Below are positions 1 through 7,481 of a DNA stretch of 9,377 nt, in pieces. The stretch is taken from the NCBI GenBank assembly GCA_002293375.1, contig DBDA01000022.1, forward strand, positions 145 to 9,521, read 5' to 3'. Each line of letters starts with the position of its first letter. Within the stretch, counting starts at the first letter, position 1. This DNA comes from Odoribacter sp. UBA944. Its GTDB lineage: Bacteria > Bacteroidota > Bacteroidia > Bacteroidales > Marinifilaceae. The notes under the pieces were generated by a model, which was not told the origin of the DNA, made no database searches, and saw only the letters and a list, made by a program, of their open reading frames with translations. The position numbers and the translations under genes were made by a program.

Positions 1-219
1 GGGAGGAGGTGTTTTTTTACATTTTGATTTGTTTTTTGTGAGGTGTGGAGCAATGATGCGATTACAGTTTTTAAAGACGAAATAGAACAAGACGAAGCAA
101 AAAAAGAACAATACCCTAAGAGTCTTATAGACCTTGTTGCTCAACACCATACGGAGGAAGACAACCCCATATTGATTTTTTATGAATTTAAAGATTCCCG
201 TGTAAATGAGAAGAATTGA
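1..219 (+). pseudogene. C-terminal remnant of a 6-bladed beta-propeller-like protein
   Basis: A frame open from 28 to the TGA at 217-219 encodes 63 residues ending ...SLIDLVAQHHTEEDNPILIF and then YEFKDSRVNEKN. An acidic stretch followed by DNP and a short hydrophobic strand resembles the last blade of Bacteroidales 6-bladed beta-propeller (BF3164-like) lipoproteins, from family memory. The frame has no ATG, only a GTG at 43, and is closed upstream by TGA at 25-27. Runs of T7 (12-18) and T6 (32-37) flank this stop, so a slippage frameshift is plausible. The other two frames stay open across 1-38 but give no sequence I recognise. The rest of the gene lies outside the window. It converges on the minus-strand gene ending at 237, with 17 bases between the stops and no clear terminator. 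The family call is moderate, and broken status is an inference. Confidence 0.45.
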
Positions 220-236
220 GAAGTATGTTTTATACC

Positions 237-3200
237 TTAATTCCGAATAATAGTTAGCAGTCCGATGTGTCGTTTTCCCCCGACGGTCAGTTGGTAAATG
301 TAGGTCCCGGCGGGCAGGATGCTTCCGTTTTTTGTTGTCCCGTTCCAGTCGTTCCGGTAGGGCGATTCTTTGTAGACCCGCTGCTCTTTCCGGTTGAAGA
401 TTTCCAGCGTGTTGTCCGGAGCTTGCCACAGGCCTTGGATTACCCATGTGTCATTGATGCCGTCGCCGTTGGGGGTGAAGGCGGCGGGGAATTGGTACTC
501 TTCGGTCGGCCGCGGCTCCGTCCGGATGGTTACGTTCCGCTCTACGATGCAGGCCGCACCGTTCGTTACTGTCAGGTGCACGGTGTAGCTTTGTGGCCGG
601 GAGATGTCGTACCGGTGTGTTGTTTCTGCTCCTGTTCCCCGGCTCCCGTCGCCAAAGTCCCATTCGTAGGCCATCCCAGCGAATTCATCCGTCCAGAAGC
701 GGATTTCCGGGTCCTGCCAGGTGGCTGTTGTCCGGTCGGAATGGAGACTGAGGGTGGACGGGTAGTACTCTACTGTTATACCTCCGTGAAGGGTGGTGTC
801 GCAGCCACTATCTGGCAGTACCTGAAGGGTCACCGGGTAGAAGCCGCTGTCGGCGTAGCTGTGGAGGGGCGCCTCTTGGCTGGAGGTGTTGCCGTCACCG
901 AATTCCCACCGGTAGGCGGGGTGGAGGCCGATGTCGTTCATATTCCCGCCGGCGGTAAAGAGGTAGGTGTATGTTTCGCAGTGGTTTAGGAGGATGTCCA
1001 GTGCGCCGTTGAAGCGGAGCGCCGGGTAGACCTCCACGATCTCTATGCTGTCGCAGCCGTGTACGGAGGAGAAGGTTTGGGTGTAGGTGCCGGGAGCGGT
1101 GATTATCTGCCCGTTCCAGCGGAGGGTGTCGTTTGGACAGAGCGTCAGCGTGTCGCGGTGTTCCCATACGGGGTACCAGCGGAGGGTGAGGCGGTAGAGG
1201 CTGTCGCAACCGGCGGCGGTACGGAGGGAATCCGTATGGATGCCCGGTTGGTTGAATGGCCGTCCCCGGAACGTTACCTGTTCCCCGGGGCAGACCGTTG
1301 TGTCGGTGTCAAAGAGGTAGGAGGGGTGAATTGTCAGGGTGAGGTAGACAATGCTGTCGCAACCTGTCGATGCCCGGGGGCGGACAAAGCGAAAGTTCCC
1401 GCTCCCGGTTCCGGGCAGAAAGGTGGTGTCCCGCCATTTGTATGGCAACTGCCCGGTGCAAATGGTTTCGGATTCGTGTTCCGCAATGCTGTCGTTTACG
1501 GTGAAGGTGAAGTAGACGATGCTGTCACAACCCGTGACTGCCCGGCCCCTTCGGAAGCGGAATGCTCCGCTCATTGTACCCGACTGAAAGGTGGTGTCGC
1601 GCCATGTGTACGGCAATTCACTTGTGCAAATGGTTTCCGCTTCGTGCTGAACAATGCTGTCGTGCACCGTGAGGGTGAGGTAGATGATGCTGTCGCAGCT
1701 GCTTACTGCACGGGGGCGCTGAAAGCGGAACACCCCACTCTTTGTTCCGGGTTGGAAGGTGGTATCGCGCCACGGGAAAGGCAGCTCTCTGTCGCAGATG
1801 GTTTCGGTTTCGCGCTTTACGATGCTGTCATTCACCGTCAGAGTGAGGTAGACGATGCTGTCGCAGCCGGTTCCTGTGCGGCTCCGCCGGAAACGGAACT
1901 CCCCACTCTTGGTATCCGGCTGAAAGATAGTGTCGCGCCACGGGAAGGGCAGCTCCCTGTCGCAGATGGTTTCTGCTTCGCGCTTTACGATGCTGTCGTG
2001 TACCGTCAGGGTGAGGTAGACTATGCTGTCACAGCCGGTTCCTGTGCAGCTCCGCCGGAAACGGAATTCCCCACTTGCGGTTCCGGGTTGGAAGGTGGTG
2101 TCGCGCCACAGAAAGGGTAGCTCCCTGTCGCAGATGGTTTCGGTTTTGCGTTCTACGATGCTGTCGTGTACCGTCAGGGTCAAATAGACTATGGAATCGC
2201 AGCCGTGAACGGTTTGCAGGGTGTCAGTGCACACCGTGTCACGGGCTATAGTAGAAAGGGTAAAGTGATTATCGCTGTAGTAGTTCCCCTGACAAACCGA
2301 AGCGGAATAGTGGTGCTCGGCAGGTTGATGGACCGTTAGCTCTAAATAGATGATGGAGTCTTGGCCGGAACGGTTGGTAAGAGTATCCGACAGGAGGGTA
2401 TCCGCCTCTACCCGGAGGAGGTGGAAGCCGTACCGGTCGTAAGGCTCTCCGACGCAGAGGGTATCGTAGAGGGTGGTGTCGTTGGCGTAGGGTTGTACGG
2501 TGAGGTAGAGGGTGGCGACGGAGTCGCATTGGCAGGAGCTGATGGCGGTGTTGGTGTACACGCTATTTTCGGTGACGGCTGTCAAAAGGAAACCGTTTTC
2601 CGTATAGTTACTTCCGAAACGGAGAGTGTCAAACAAGGTGGTGCGGAGTACGGGGTTTACCGACAAGTGAAGGGTGACGGAGGTGTCGCAGCCCACGGAG
2701 GCGCTACGGGTAAAGTAGTGTGTTGCAGGTGTCGTTACGCGGGAGAGGTTGAGGCCATTTTCCCGGTACGCCTCGCCGTAGCAGACGGTGTCGTACAGCA
2801 CTTTCTGAAAAAGAGGGGTGACGCTCAGGCTTAGGATCACCACCGAATCGCACGCTCCGGGACGCTGCCAGCGTTGGAGGTACTCGCCCGGCTCGGAGAG
2901 GTCGAAGTTGTGCTGTGTGTAGCGCTCCCCCTCGCAAATGGCGGCGGGCGGCAGACGGGTGGTGTCCGGCTCCCCGACGGTGAGTTCCAGTGTCACCGTC
3001 ACATCGCATCCGCCGGGGCCGGGAATAGTATGGGTATAGGTGCCGGCTTTCGATTCCTCAAAACCATTCTCGCGGTACACCTCCCCTTGGCAGATCCGGG
3101 CGTGGATGGTTTGCTCACTGCCGTCTGCTACAAAAATCTGCTTTTCTGCCGTCGCCACACATCCAGCTTTGCTGGAGACCTCCACCGTATAGGTGGTGGT

Positions 3201-3866
3201 TTCGGTGGGCTGCTGGGTGATTACAGGGTCGGTATCTCCGGTGTTCCAAAGGTAGGTCAGGGTGGTGTCGGAAAAGAAGGATGATGTTTTAAAAGTAAAG
3301 ACCGGGCGGACGGAACCAGGGGTGTTTTTGGGTGTAAATATAATCAGACCATTTATAATATCTTCCCAAGAAAAGCGAACATATGCCCATTCGTACGAAA
3401 ATTCCGTACTTGAATAGACCGTATCACTGAGCGGTACGCCGCCATGGGCCACGATGGTTTGTTCCACAAACGGAAGTGCCGCATCCAAGATGAGTAATTG
3501 TTCCCGGGCGGGGATGTACCACCCCCTGTCAAAATCTATGACCTGTGCCGGATAGGTATTGCCCGGTCCTAAAAAATCACGGATGATCTTTGTATTACGG
3601 TATCCAGACGTATCAATGTCCTGAAAATTTGTTTTCATTGCATAATTGGCCAGCGTGGGAATGTCCAGAATCGGACCCCAGCCGTTCGGGGCCAGGATAT
3701 CCTGCAAACCAACAGCCCACCCTTCTGTGCCGTTCGGGTGTAGCCAAAACACGATTCCTTTCTCCCCGTACGTATTGAGTACTAAATCACCAACCCGGTA
3801 TGGCTGCGCCCGGCTCCACAGCGGGAGCAGGCAGATAAATACCATATAGATGATCCGTTTCAGCAC
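237..3866 (-). CDS. T9SS type B sorting domain protein with 13 repeat modules and two PKD domains
   Basis: A 1209-residue exported surface or secreted protein. The GTG start at 3866 gives a good signal peptide (LKR, hydrophobic IIYMVFICLLPLW, cleavage near SRA-Q, residues 1-21). The ATG at 3845 would leave almost no n-region, and the ATG at 3977 adds 37 residues with no signal character that overlap the upstream gene. Order: FISUMP/DUF1566-like domain (22-192, with GWYIPA and YSSTE), an Ig-like strand region (about 200-246), 13 modules of about 50-56 residues (248-946) with the pattern IC-x-GE...GCDSIVxLxLTV, PKD-like domains with WEFGDG (987) and WDFGDG (1069), then a gliding-motility-type C-terminal domain (1126-1209) with FPAAFTPNGDGINDTW. 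That last domain is the known T9SS type B secretion signal. Modules 7-11 (567-846) are near-identical tandem copies. It starts 10 bases after the upstream stop, so it is probably co-transcribed. An adhesive or structural role is inference; the ligand is unknown. Confidence 0.85.
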   Translation of the reverse strand: MLKRIIYMVFICLLPLWSRAQPYRVGDLVLNTYGEKGIVFWLHPNGTEGWAVGLQDILAPNGWGPILDIPTLANYAMKTNFQDIDTSGYRNTKIIRDFLGPGNTYPAQVIDFDRGWYIPAREQLLILDAALPFVEQTIVAHGGVPLSDTVYSSTEFSYEWAYVRFSWEDIINGLIIFTPKNTPGSVRPVFTFKTSSFFSDTTLTYLWNTGDTDPVITQQPTETTTYTVEVSSKAGCVATAEKQIFVADGSEQTIHARICQGEVYRENGFEESKAGTYTHTIPGPGGCDVTVTLELTVGEPDTTRLPPAAICEGERYTQHNFDLSEPGEYLQRWQRPGACDSVVILSLSVTPLFQKVLYDTVCYGEAYRENGLNLSRVTTPATHYFTRSASVGCDTSVTLHLSVNPVLRTTLFDTLRFGSNYTENGFLLTAVTENSVYTNTAISSCQCDSVATLYLTVQPYANDTTLYDTLCVGEPYDRYGFHLLRVEADTLLSDTLTNRSGQDSIIYLELTVHQPAEHHYSASVCQGNYYSDNHFTLSTIARDTVCTDTLQTVHGCDSIVYLTLTVHDSIVERKTETICDRELPFLWRDTTFQPGTASGEFRFRRSCTGTGCDSIVYLTLTVHDSIVKREAETICDRELPFPWRDTIFQPDTKSGEFRFRRSRTGTGCDSIVYLTLTVNDSIVKRETETICDRELPFPWRDTTFQPGTKSGVFRFQRPRAVSSCDSIIYLTLTVHDSIVQHEAETICTSELPYTWRDTTFQSGTMSGAFRFRRGRAVTGCDSIVYFTFTVNDSIAEHESETICTGQLPYKWRDTTFLPGTGSGNFRFVRPRASTGCDSIVYLTLTIHPSYLFDTDTTVCPGEQVTFRGRPFNQPGIHTDSLRTAAGCDSLYRLTLRWYPVWEHRDTLTLCPNDTLRWNGQIITAPGTYTQTFSSVHGCDSIEIVEVYPALRFNGALDILLNHCETYTYLFTAGGNMNDIGLHPAYRWEFGDGNTSSQEAPLHSYADSGFYPVTLQVLPDSGCDTTLHGGITVEYYPSTLSLHSDRTTATWQDPEIRFWTDEFAGMAYEWDFGDGSRGTGAETTHRYDISRPQSYTVHLTVTNGAACIVERNVTIRTEPRPTEEYQFPAAFTPNGDGINDTWVIQGLWQAPDNTLEIFNRKEQRVYKESPYRNDWNGTTKNGSILPAGTYIYQLTVGGKRHIGLLTIIRN
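1329..2168 (-). repeat. Five in-frame 168-bp tandem repeats
   Basis: Units run, in coding order, 2168-2001, 2000-1833, 1832-1665, 1664-1497 and 1496-1329. Each is exactly 56 codons with no insertion or deletion between copies. Each unit begins H/N-DSI, contains ETIC...LP..WRDT.F..(G/D)T.SG.FRF.R and ends (G/S)CDSI(V/I)YxTxT(V/I). Units 1-3 share ICDRELPF and are closest to each other. Units 4-5 have ICTSELPY and ICTGQLPY and are more divergent, which suggests recent expansion on the N-terminal side. Length variation by unequal crossover would keep the frame. Confidence 0.95.
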
Positions 3867-3876
3867 TTCGTACAGA

Positions 3877-6189
3877 TTAAAAGGTATAAACAGGGCGCAC
3901 CTCCAATAAAACACCTGCCCATTCCAATAAGATTCCGAGCGTAAACCAATATGCAAGTGGCCTGTAGGATGATTCATCTAAGATCATTGTACTGCTCCAA
4001 TACCCCAAAATAGTAGGTAATGTGCCGTTTGCAATGGTCAAAGAAGTTTCAATAACGTGCACGTGGGCCATCAACTGATTTAATTGTCCTGCGGCGGGAA
4101 TGTACCAGCCGTTTTCAAAATCCACATTGTAAGCCGCCGGATAGGTCGCAGAGTCCCCTGCACTCCGCAGAATAGCCGTATTCGCGTATCCGCTTGTATC
4201 CCGGGCAGCATCGCGTATAGTATATACGGGTAAGCCCGGAACGGAAAAAGAATCATCTTTTGTGTGCCACGGAATGCCCGACTGCTGGTGCAAATCGACC
4301 ATCCAACCGTTTTTCCCGTTCGGATGCACCCAAAAGACAATGCCCATGGCTGTTTTACCGGAAGCGGAGAAGGCCTCCGGCTTGACAAGGGTTTTGTCCG
4401 TGCAATAGATGTCTCCAATAGCCACTGTCGGGAGAAGAGTCGTGTCTACGCCGACTACTCCGCTTCCGGTCCGCGCCTGCAAGGTCACTTCACCGCCGCT
4501 ACACAGGACGCTGTCGCTGGCTGCTATGCGGACAGTTGGCATCTCTTCCACGTACAATTCCAGGATGGCATTGCTGTCGCACCCCAAGGCTGTTTTTGCG
4601 GATCGGGAGTATAGATAGAATCCGGTGCTGTCGATGGCCGGTATGGCAAAGCCGTTACGGTGGTACTCCGCTCCGGTACAGACTGTATCGGTCACGTATT
4701 CCGAGTAGGACGGGTGGGGAGTGAGTAGCATAGACAAGCTCTGCTCCCCGCAACCGTTTATGCCGGTAAAGATCAGATTGCCGATTTCCGCTTTGTCGGT
4801 TACCACCAACTGGACCGTTCCGGTCCGGGAAGAGTCCGCGATAAAATAGCCCTCCGGTATTTGCCAACTGTACAGGGCCGGATCCTCTGTCACCGCTACC
4901 GTGTAAAGCTCTACCGAACTGCTACAGGGATGCTGTTTCCCCTGGATCTCTTCCGGCAGGGGAAGCGGGGCATCCACATACAAGGTCAAAGTTACAAGAC
5001 TGTCACACCCGGTTGTTTGGGAGGCCAAATGCAGGGTATCCCGGTGTATGCCCACCGCCGGCTGTCGGATGTCAAACCCGTATTGTTGAAAATCTTCTCC
5101 AGAGCAGATCCGTTCGGTGAGCGGATAAAAGCGCTGCTGAACAGTGAGGTATGTGGTGGCTGTTGCCTCCCCCTTGCACAACAGCGGGTCTATGAGGGTT
5201 GTGGTGTGCGTGGAGGTACCGACCTGTCTTTGGGCGGGCAGGAAGAGCCAATCGTTCCGGTAGGGATCACCCTCGCAGAGGGTATCGTACAGCACAGGAT
5301 TGCCTGCGGGCAGCGAGGAGGAGAGAAAGGCGCCGAGCGACAGGGTACACCCCGTTATGGAGGTCATTTCGCAGGAGAGTTTTCGCTCCCCGTCTGCGGC
5401 GGGCACCGTCCGGGAGGGTGTCAGCGAACCGTCGTCCCACTCGTATTCCATAAAGTTGTCCGGGGCCGACAGGGTCAATTGGCTTCCCGAACAGGCGTCC
5501 ATCGACAGTTTGTTGGAAATGCAGTCGGCGGTGTAGTAGGCGTAGCCGAAATGGGAGCCGCAGGCACAGTCGTACGTGATGAGTTGCAACTGCACCGCCC
5601 GGCCCGCATAGCGGGAGAGGTCTACCCCCATGGTTGTCCAGTCGCACGAGTATACGGATGTACGATTCCACACCTTGGTATAGTATCCTTCCATTCCCGG
5701 CCGGGCGGAAACAGAGTACTCCGCACAGGGGTCAATCAACACGCCGTTTTCGTCCAGCACCCGGACAACAAAGCGGGATTGCTCCTCCTGCCGATGATTG
5801 CCCTCTTCCAATACCACGGCCAATTTCAGCAACAACAGCGGCCGCTCCGCATCTACCTTAAAATGATAGGTAATACTCCCCGCTCTCTTTCCTCTCCGGT
5901 CGCTTCCCAATCGTACCGATTTTGATTCGCCGGGCGGAAGAGCGCTAACACCCCAGCTTCTATACCACTGCAGATCGTATGGATTTGTAATGATGCTGTG
6001 TTGGCGGGACACCACTCCATGCTCCAAAAACGGGTTGTTGGTTGTACCGTGTGTCACTACCACACACTTCGCTGTCAAATCCATAAAATCCGGAACGATT
6101 GGAGATATGATGTCTCCCTGTGCGGACAATTGTCCGCACAGGGAGAATGCCAAACACCCAAGGAATGTAAATTTCTGAAAAAACTCCAT
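3877..6189 (-). CDS. Secreted multidomain protein ending in a FISUMP/DUF1566-like domain, no sorting domain
   Basis: Starting at the ATG at 6189 the product has 770 residues. A signal peptide (MEFFQKF, hydrophobic TFLGCLAFSLCG, cleavage near LSA-Q24) precedes an N-terminal domain (about 40-225) of a type I recall from Bacteroidetes T9SS cargo: GESKSVRLG, a VVLEEGNH strand, IDPC, DWTTMGVDLSRYAGRAVQLQ, TYDCACGSHFGYAYY. Next come an Ig-like segment (232-290, CSGSQLTLSAP, YEWDDGS), modules like those of the downstream protein (about 298-350, 351-406, 495-548, with LCEGDPY, ICSGEDF/GCDSLV, VCTGAEY/GCDSN), a PKD-like insert (411-490, YSWQIPEGY, GCGEQS) and a FISUMP/DUF1566-like domain (590-770, AIGDIYCTDKTLVKPEAF, GIVFWVHPNG, GWYIPAAGQL, GYWSST, RPVYTF). 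It stops exactly at the end of that domain and has no type A or type B sorting domain. So it may be shortened, exported by another route, or a partner of the downstream protein. Function unknown. Confidence 0.8.
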   Translation of the reverse strand: MEFFQKFTFLGCLAFSLCGQLSAQGDIISPIVPDFMDLTAKCVVVTHGTTNNPFLEHGVVSRQHSIITNPYDLQWYRSWGVSALPPGESKSVRLGSDRRGKRAGSITYHFKVDAERPLLLLKLAVVLEEGNHRQEEQSRFVVRVLDENGVLIDPCAEYSVSARPGMEGYYTKVWNRTSVYSCDWTTMGVDLSRYAGRAVQLQLITYDCACGSHFGYAYYTADCISNKLSMDACSGSQLTLSAPDNFMEYEWDDGSLTPSRTVPAADGERKLSCEMTSITGCTLSLGAFLSSSLPAGNPVLYDTLCEGDPYRNDWLFLPAQRQVGTSTHTTTLIDPLLCKGEATATTYLTVQQRFYPLTERICSGEDFQQYGFDIRQPAVGIHRDTLHLASQTTGCDSLVTLTLYVDAPLPLPEEIQGKQHPCSSSVELYTVAVTEDPALYSWQIPEGYFIADSSRTGTVQLVVTDKAEIGNLIFTGINGCGEQSLSMLLTPHPSYSEYVTDTVCTGAEYHRNGFAIPAIDSTGFYLYSRSAKTALGCDSNAILELYVEEMPTVRIAASDSVLCSGGEVTLQARTGSGVVGVDTTLLPTVAIGDIYCTDKTLVKPEAFSASGKTAMGIVFWVHPNGKNGWMVDLHQQSGIPWHTKDDSFSVPGLPVYTIRDAARDTSGYANTAILRSAGDSATYPAAYNVDFENGWYIPAAGQLNQLMAHVHVIETSLTIANGTLPTILGYWSSTMILDESSYRPLAYWFTLGILLEWAGVLLEVRPVYTF
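6113..6146. repeat. Perfect 34-bp palindrome inside signal-peptide codons
   Basis: The half-arm TCTCCCTGTGCGGACAA is followed immediately by its exact reverse complement, with the centre between 6129 and 6130. It covers codons 15-26 of the 770-residue gene (S16 to D26, including the predicted signal peptidase site). The mRNA could form a GC-rich stem of about 15 bp with an AAUU loop, starting about 43 nt after the ATG. No U-tract follows on either strand, so it does not look like an intrinsic terminator. Confidence 0.95.
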
Positions 6190-6215
6190 GTGCACGCGTA
6201 GGTTTAAAGCAGATG

Positions 6216-6233
6216 GATGTTTAGAAAAACATC
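6216..6233. repeat. 7-bp inverted repeat between the lipoprotein gene and the 770-residue gene
   Basis: GATGTTT (6216-6222) and AAACATC (6227-6233) are separated by a 4-base loop. They lie in the 63-base gap between the lipoprotein stop (6253) and the next start (6189). On the coding strand no U-run follows, so termination is doubtful. The stem could be a processing or mRNA-stability element, or chance. Confidence 0.4.
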
Positions 6234-6252
6234 TCTTTCATTTATGTTTATC

Positions 6253-7419
6253 TCAATATGGATTGATTGTCCAGTTTAAATTTGTTAGATATAGAGTAAA
6301 GGTACCAGGTATAAGCGATGAATTGGTTTGAAAGACCCCCTGTCGTATGATACCATCAGGCCTCCACGGATCCCTCCTATCGGGTAATTTATTAAGAAAA
6401 TCGAACATGGCCATCAGATTTTCTTCAAAATCAGAATTTGTTATTTCTACACTTAATAAATCTTCTAAATTACTTTTTGTACAATTGATACTTTGCAAAG
6501 CAGAATTAGCTGCATGCAAATTTCGCAGTCGCAGATTTGATATATCTAATTGCGTTATTGCATTGTTGTTCATATATATACTATGTATTGCTGGGTTATT
6601 TGATAAATCTAATGAAGTAAAAAGAGTAGAAGACACATTAATGCCTGATAAGTTTGGGAAAATCGAAAAATCCATCGTACTTATCGAAAGACCAGAGATA
6701 TCAATAGTTCTCAGATTAAAGTTATGTGTAAGATCTATACTTGTCATTGGATTGTTTCCAATGAGTAAATAGGTAAGTTGTATATTGTTAAAAAGATTAA
6801 TACTTGTCAAATTATTAGAATTTAACTGTAATTGATATAAACGAGGTAAATTTGCTACGTTGATAAAAGATAGTTGGTTTTCATGAGCAGCAAGAAGCTG
6901 CAAATTGGGGCAATTAGTCAAATCAAGTAAATTCAATCTATTGCCACCACAGAGCAGTTGTTCTAATTCAGTATTATTAGTAATGTCTAAATAAATAAGT
7001 TCAACAAAGTTTACTGATAAGTATGTAATCGCTTGATTGGTCCCTATAAAATAGATGGAGTGAGCTGGTTGACCATCATTGTAATAGTGTTGATATGTCC
7101 TTTGAATATTATCTCCTATTATTGGTGTTGGTGGTGTATTGTCCCCCCAATTAATCACCATATCTTCTTTTGCTGCAAGATACATAGAAAAATATCCTTC
7201 TTCGGTTGTTACCATAGTAACGGGAGTCGGTGCATTTGCACGGCTTTGCGGCATCTGAGCGAGCGCCCACTCTACGAGCTCCGCATCCGTCATTTTCTTC
7301 TCTTCCGGGCCGTAGCTTTCGAAGTCATCACTACTGCACGAGGTTACTCCCATAAATATGGAGAAACACACAATAAATATAGAACATGTTTTGCTCCAAA
7401 ATTGTCTTGTTGTTTTCAT
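6253..7419 (-). CDS. Leucine-rich-repeat surface lipoprotein
   Basis: A 388-residue lipoprotein. The type II signal peptide has n-region MKTTRQFWSK, a hydrophobic core IFIVCFSIFMG and lipobox VTSC with Cys28. The following SSDDFE resembles the Bacteroides lipoprotein surface-export signal (Ser and acidic residues just after the Cys), so outer-surface display is likely. Residues 64-125 form a small PKD-like segment with VINWGDN, commonly seen before LRRs in Bacteroidales proteins. Residues 141-325 hold eight full LRRs and one partial, mostly of exactly 21 residues (141, 162, 183, 204, 225, 246, 267, a 20-residue unit at 288, then 308), pattern L-x-x-(L/I)-(D/N)-(L/I)...L..L...N. The C-terminal cap (LPDR..., ending NLNWTINPY) is typical of these proteins. 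The gene is clearly AT-richer than its neighbours, suggesting separate acquisition. LRRs usually bind protein or glycan; the ligand is unknown. It is first of three same-strand genes and divergent from prfC. Confidence 0.85.
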   Translation of the reverse strand: MKTTRQFWSKTCSIFIVCFSIFMGVTSCSSDDFESYGPEEKKMTDAELVEWALAQMPQSRANAPTPVTMVTTEEGYFSMYLAAKEDMVINWGDNTPPTPIIGDNIQRTYQHYYNDGQPAHSIYFIGTNQAITYLSVNFVELIYLDITNNTELEQLLCGGNRLNLLDLTNCPNLQLLAAHENQLSFINVANLPRLYQLQLNSNNLTSINLFNNIQLTYLLIGNNPMTSIDLTHNFNLRTIDISGLSISTMDFSIFPNLSGINVSSTLFTSLDLSNNPAIHSIYMNNNAITQLDISNLRLRNLHAANSALQSINCTKSNLEDLLSVEITNSDFEENLMAMFDFLNKLPDRRDPWRPDGIIRQGVFQTNSSLIPGTFTLYLTNLNWTINPY

Positions 7420-7423
7420 TGAA

Positions 7424-7481
7424 AATAGATTTTAGTTATAGTATGGTGTAAACTTACAAAATCTATTAAAATTAACCATAC
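7424..7481 (-). promoter_or_regulatory. Possible 5'-leader pseudoknot of the LRR lipoprotein gene
   Basis: Two interleaved perfect inverted repeats lie just before the ATG at 7419: GTATGGT/ACCATAC (arms at 7441-7447 and 7475-7481 on the + strand) and AATAGATTTT/AAAATCTATT (arms at 7424-7433 and 7458-7467). Read on the minus strand they follow the order S1, S2, S1', S2' of an H-type pseudoknot, with loops of 7, 10 and 7 bases, and end 4 bases before the start codon. The region is AT-rich, so chance pairing is possible, and no clear promoter was found upstream on the minus strand. Confidence 0.35.

Noticed and set aside
267..989. 240-residue + strand open frame
   Set aside because: Antisense to the PKD and sorting domains of the T9SS protein, whose motifs are unambiguous.
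1059..2120. 353-residue + strand open frame across the repeat array
   Set aside because: It repeats only because the minus-strand gene does, and shows no signal peptide or recognisable domain.
1329..2168. CRISPR array
   Set aside because: The period is 168 bp, the whole unit is conserved with no unique spacers, and it is in-frame coding sequence.
3867..3977. N-terminal extension of the T9SS gene to the ATG at 3977
   Set aside because: These 37 codons overlap the upstream coding sequence out of frame, and the signal peptide begins only at the GTG at 3866.
4861..5925. 354-residue + strand open frame
   Set aside because: Antisense to the well-supported 770-residue secreted protein and without recognisable features.
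6113..6146. Intrinsic terminator
   Set aside because: The stem is strong, but no U-run follows on either strand and it lies within codons 15-26 of an intact gene.
6190..6195. GTG at 6195 as start of the 770-residue gene
   Set aside because: The ATG two codons later gives the same signal peptide and is the more usual start codon.
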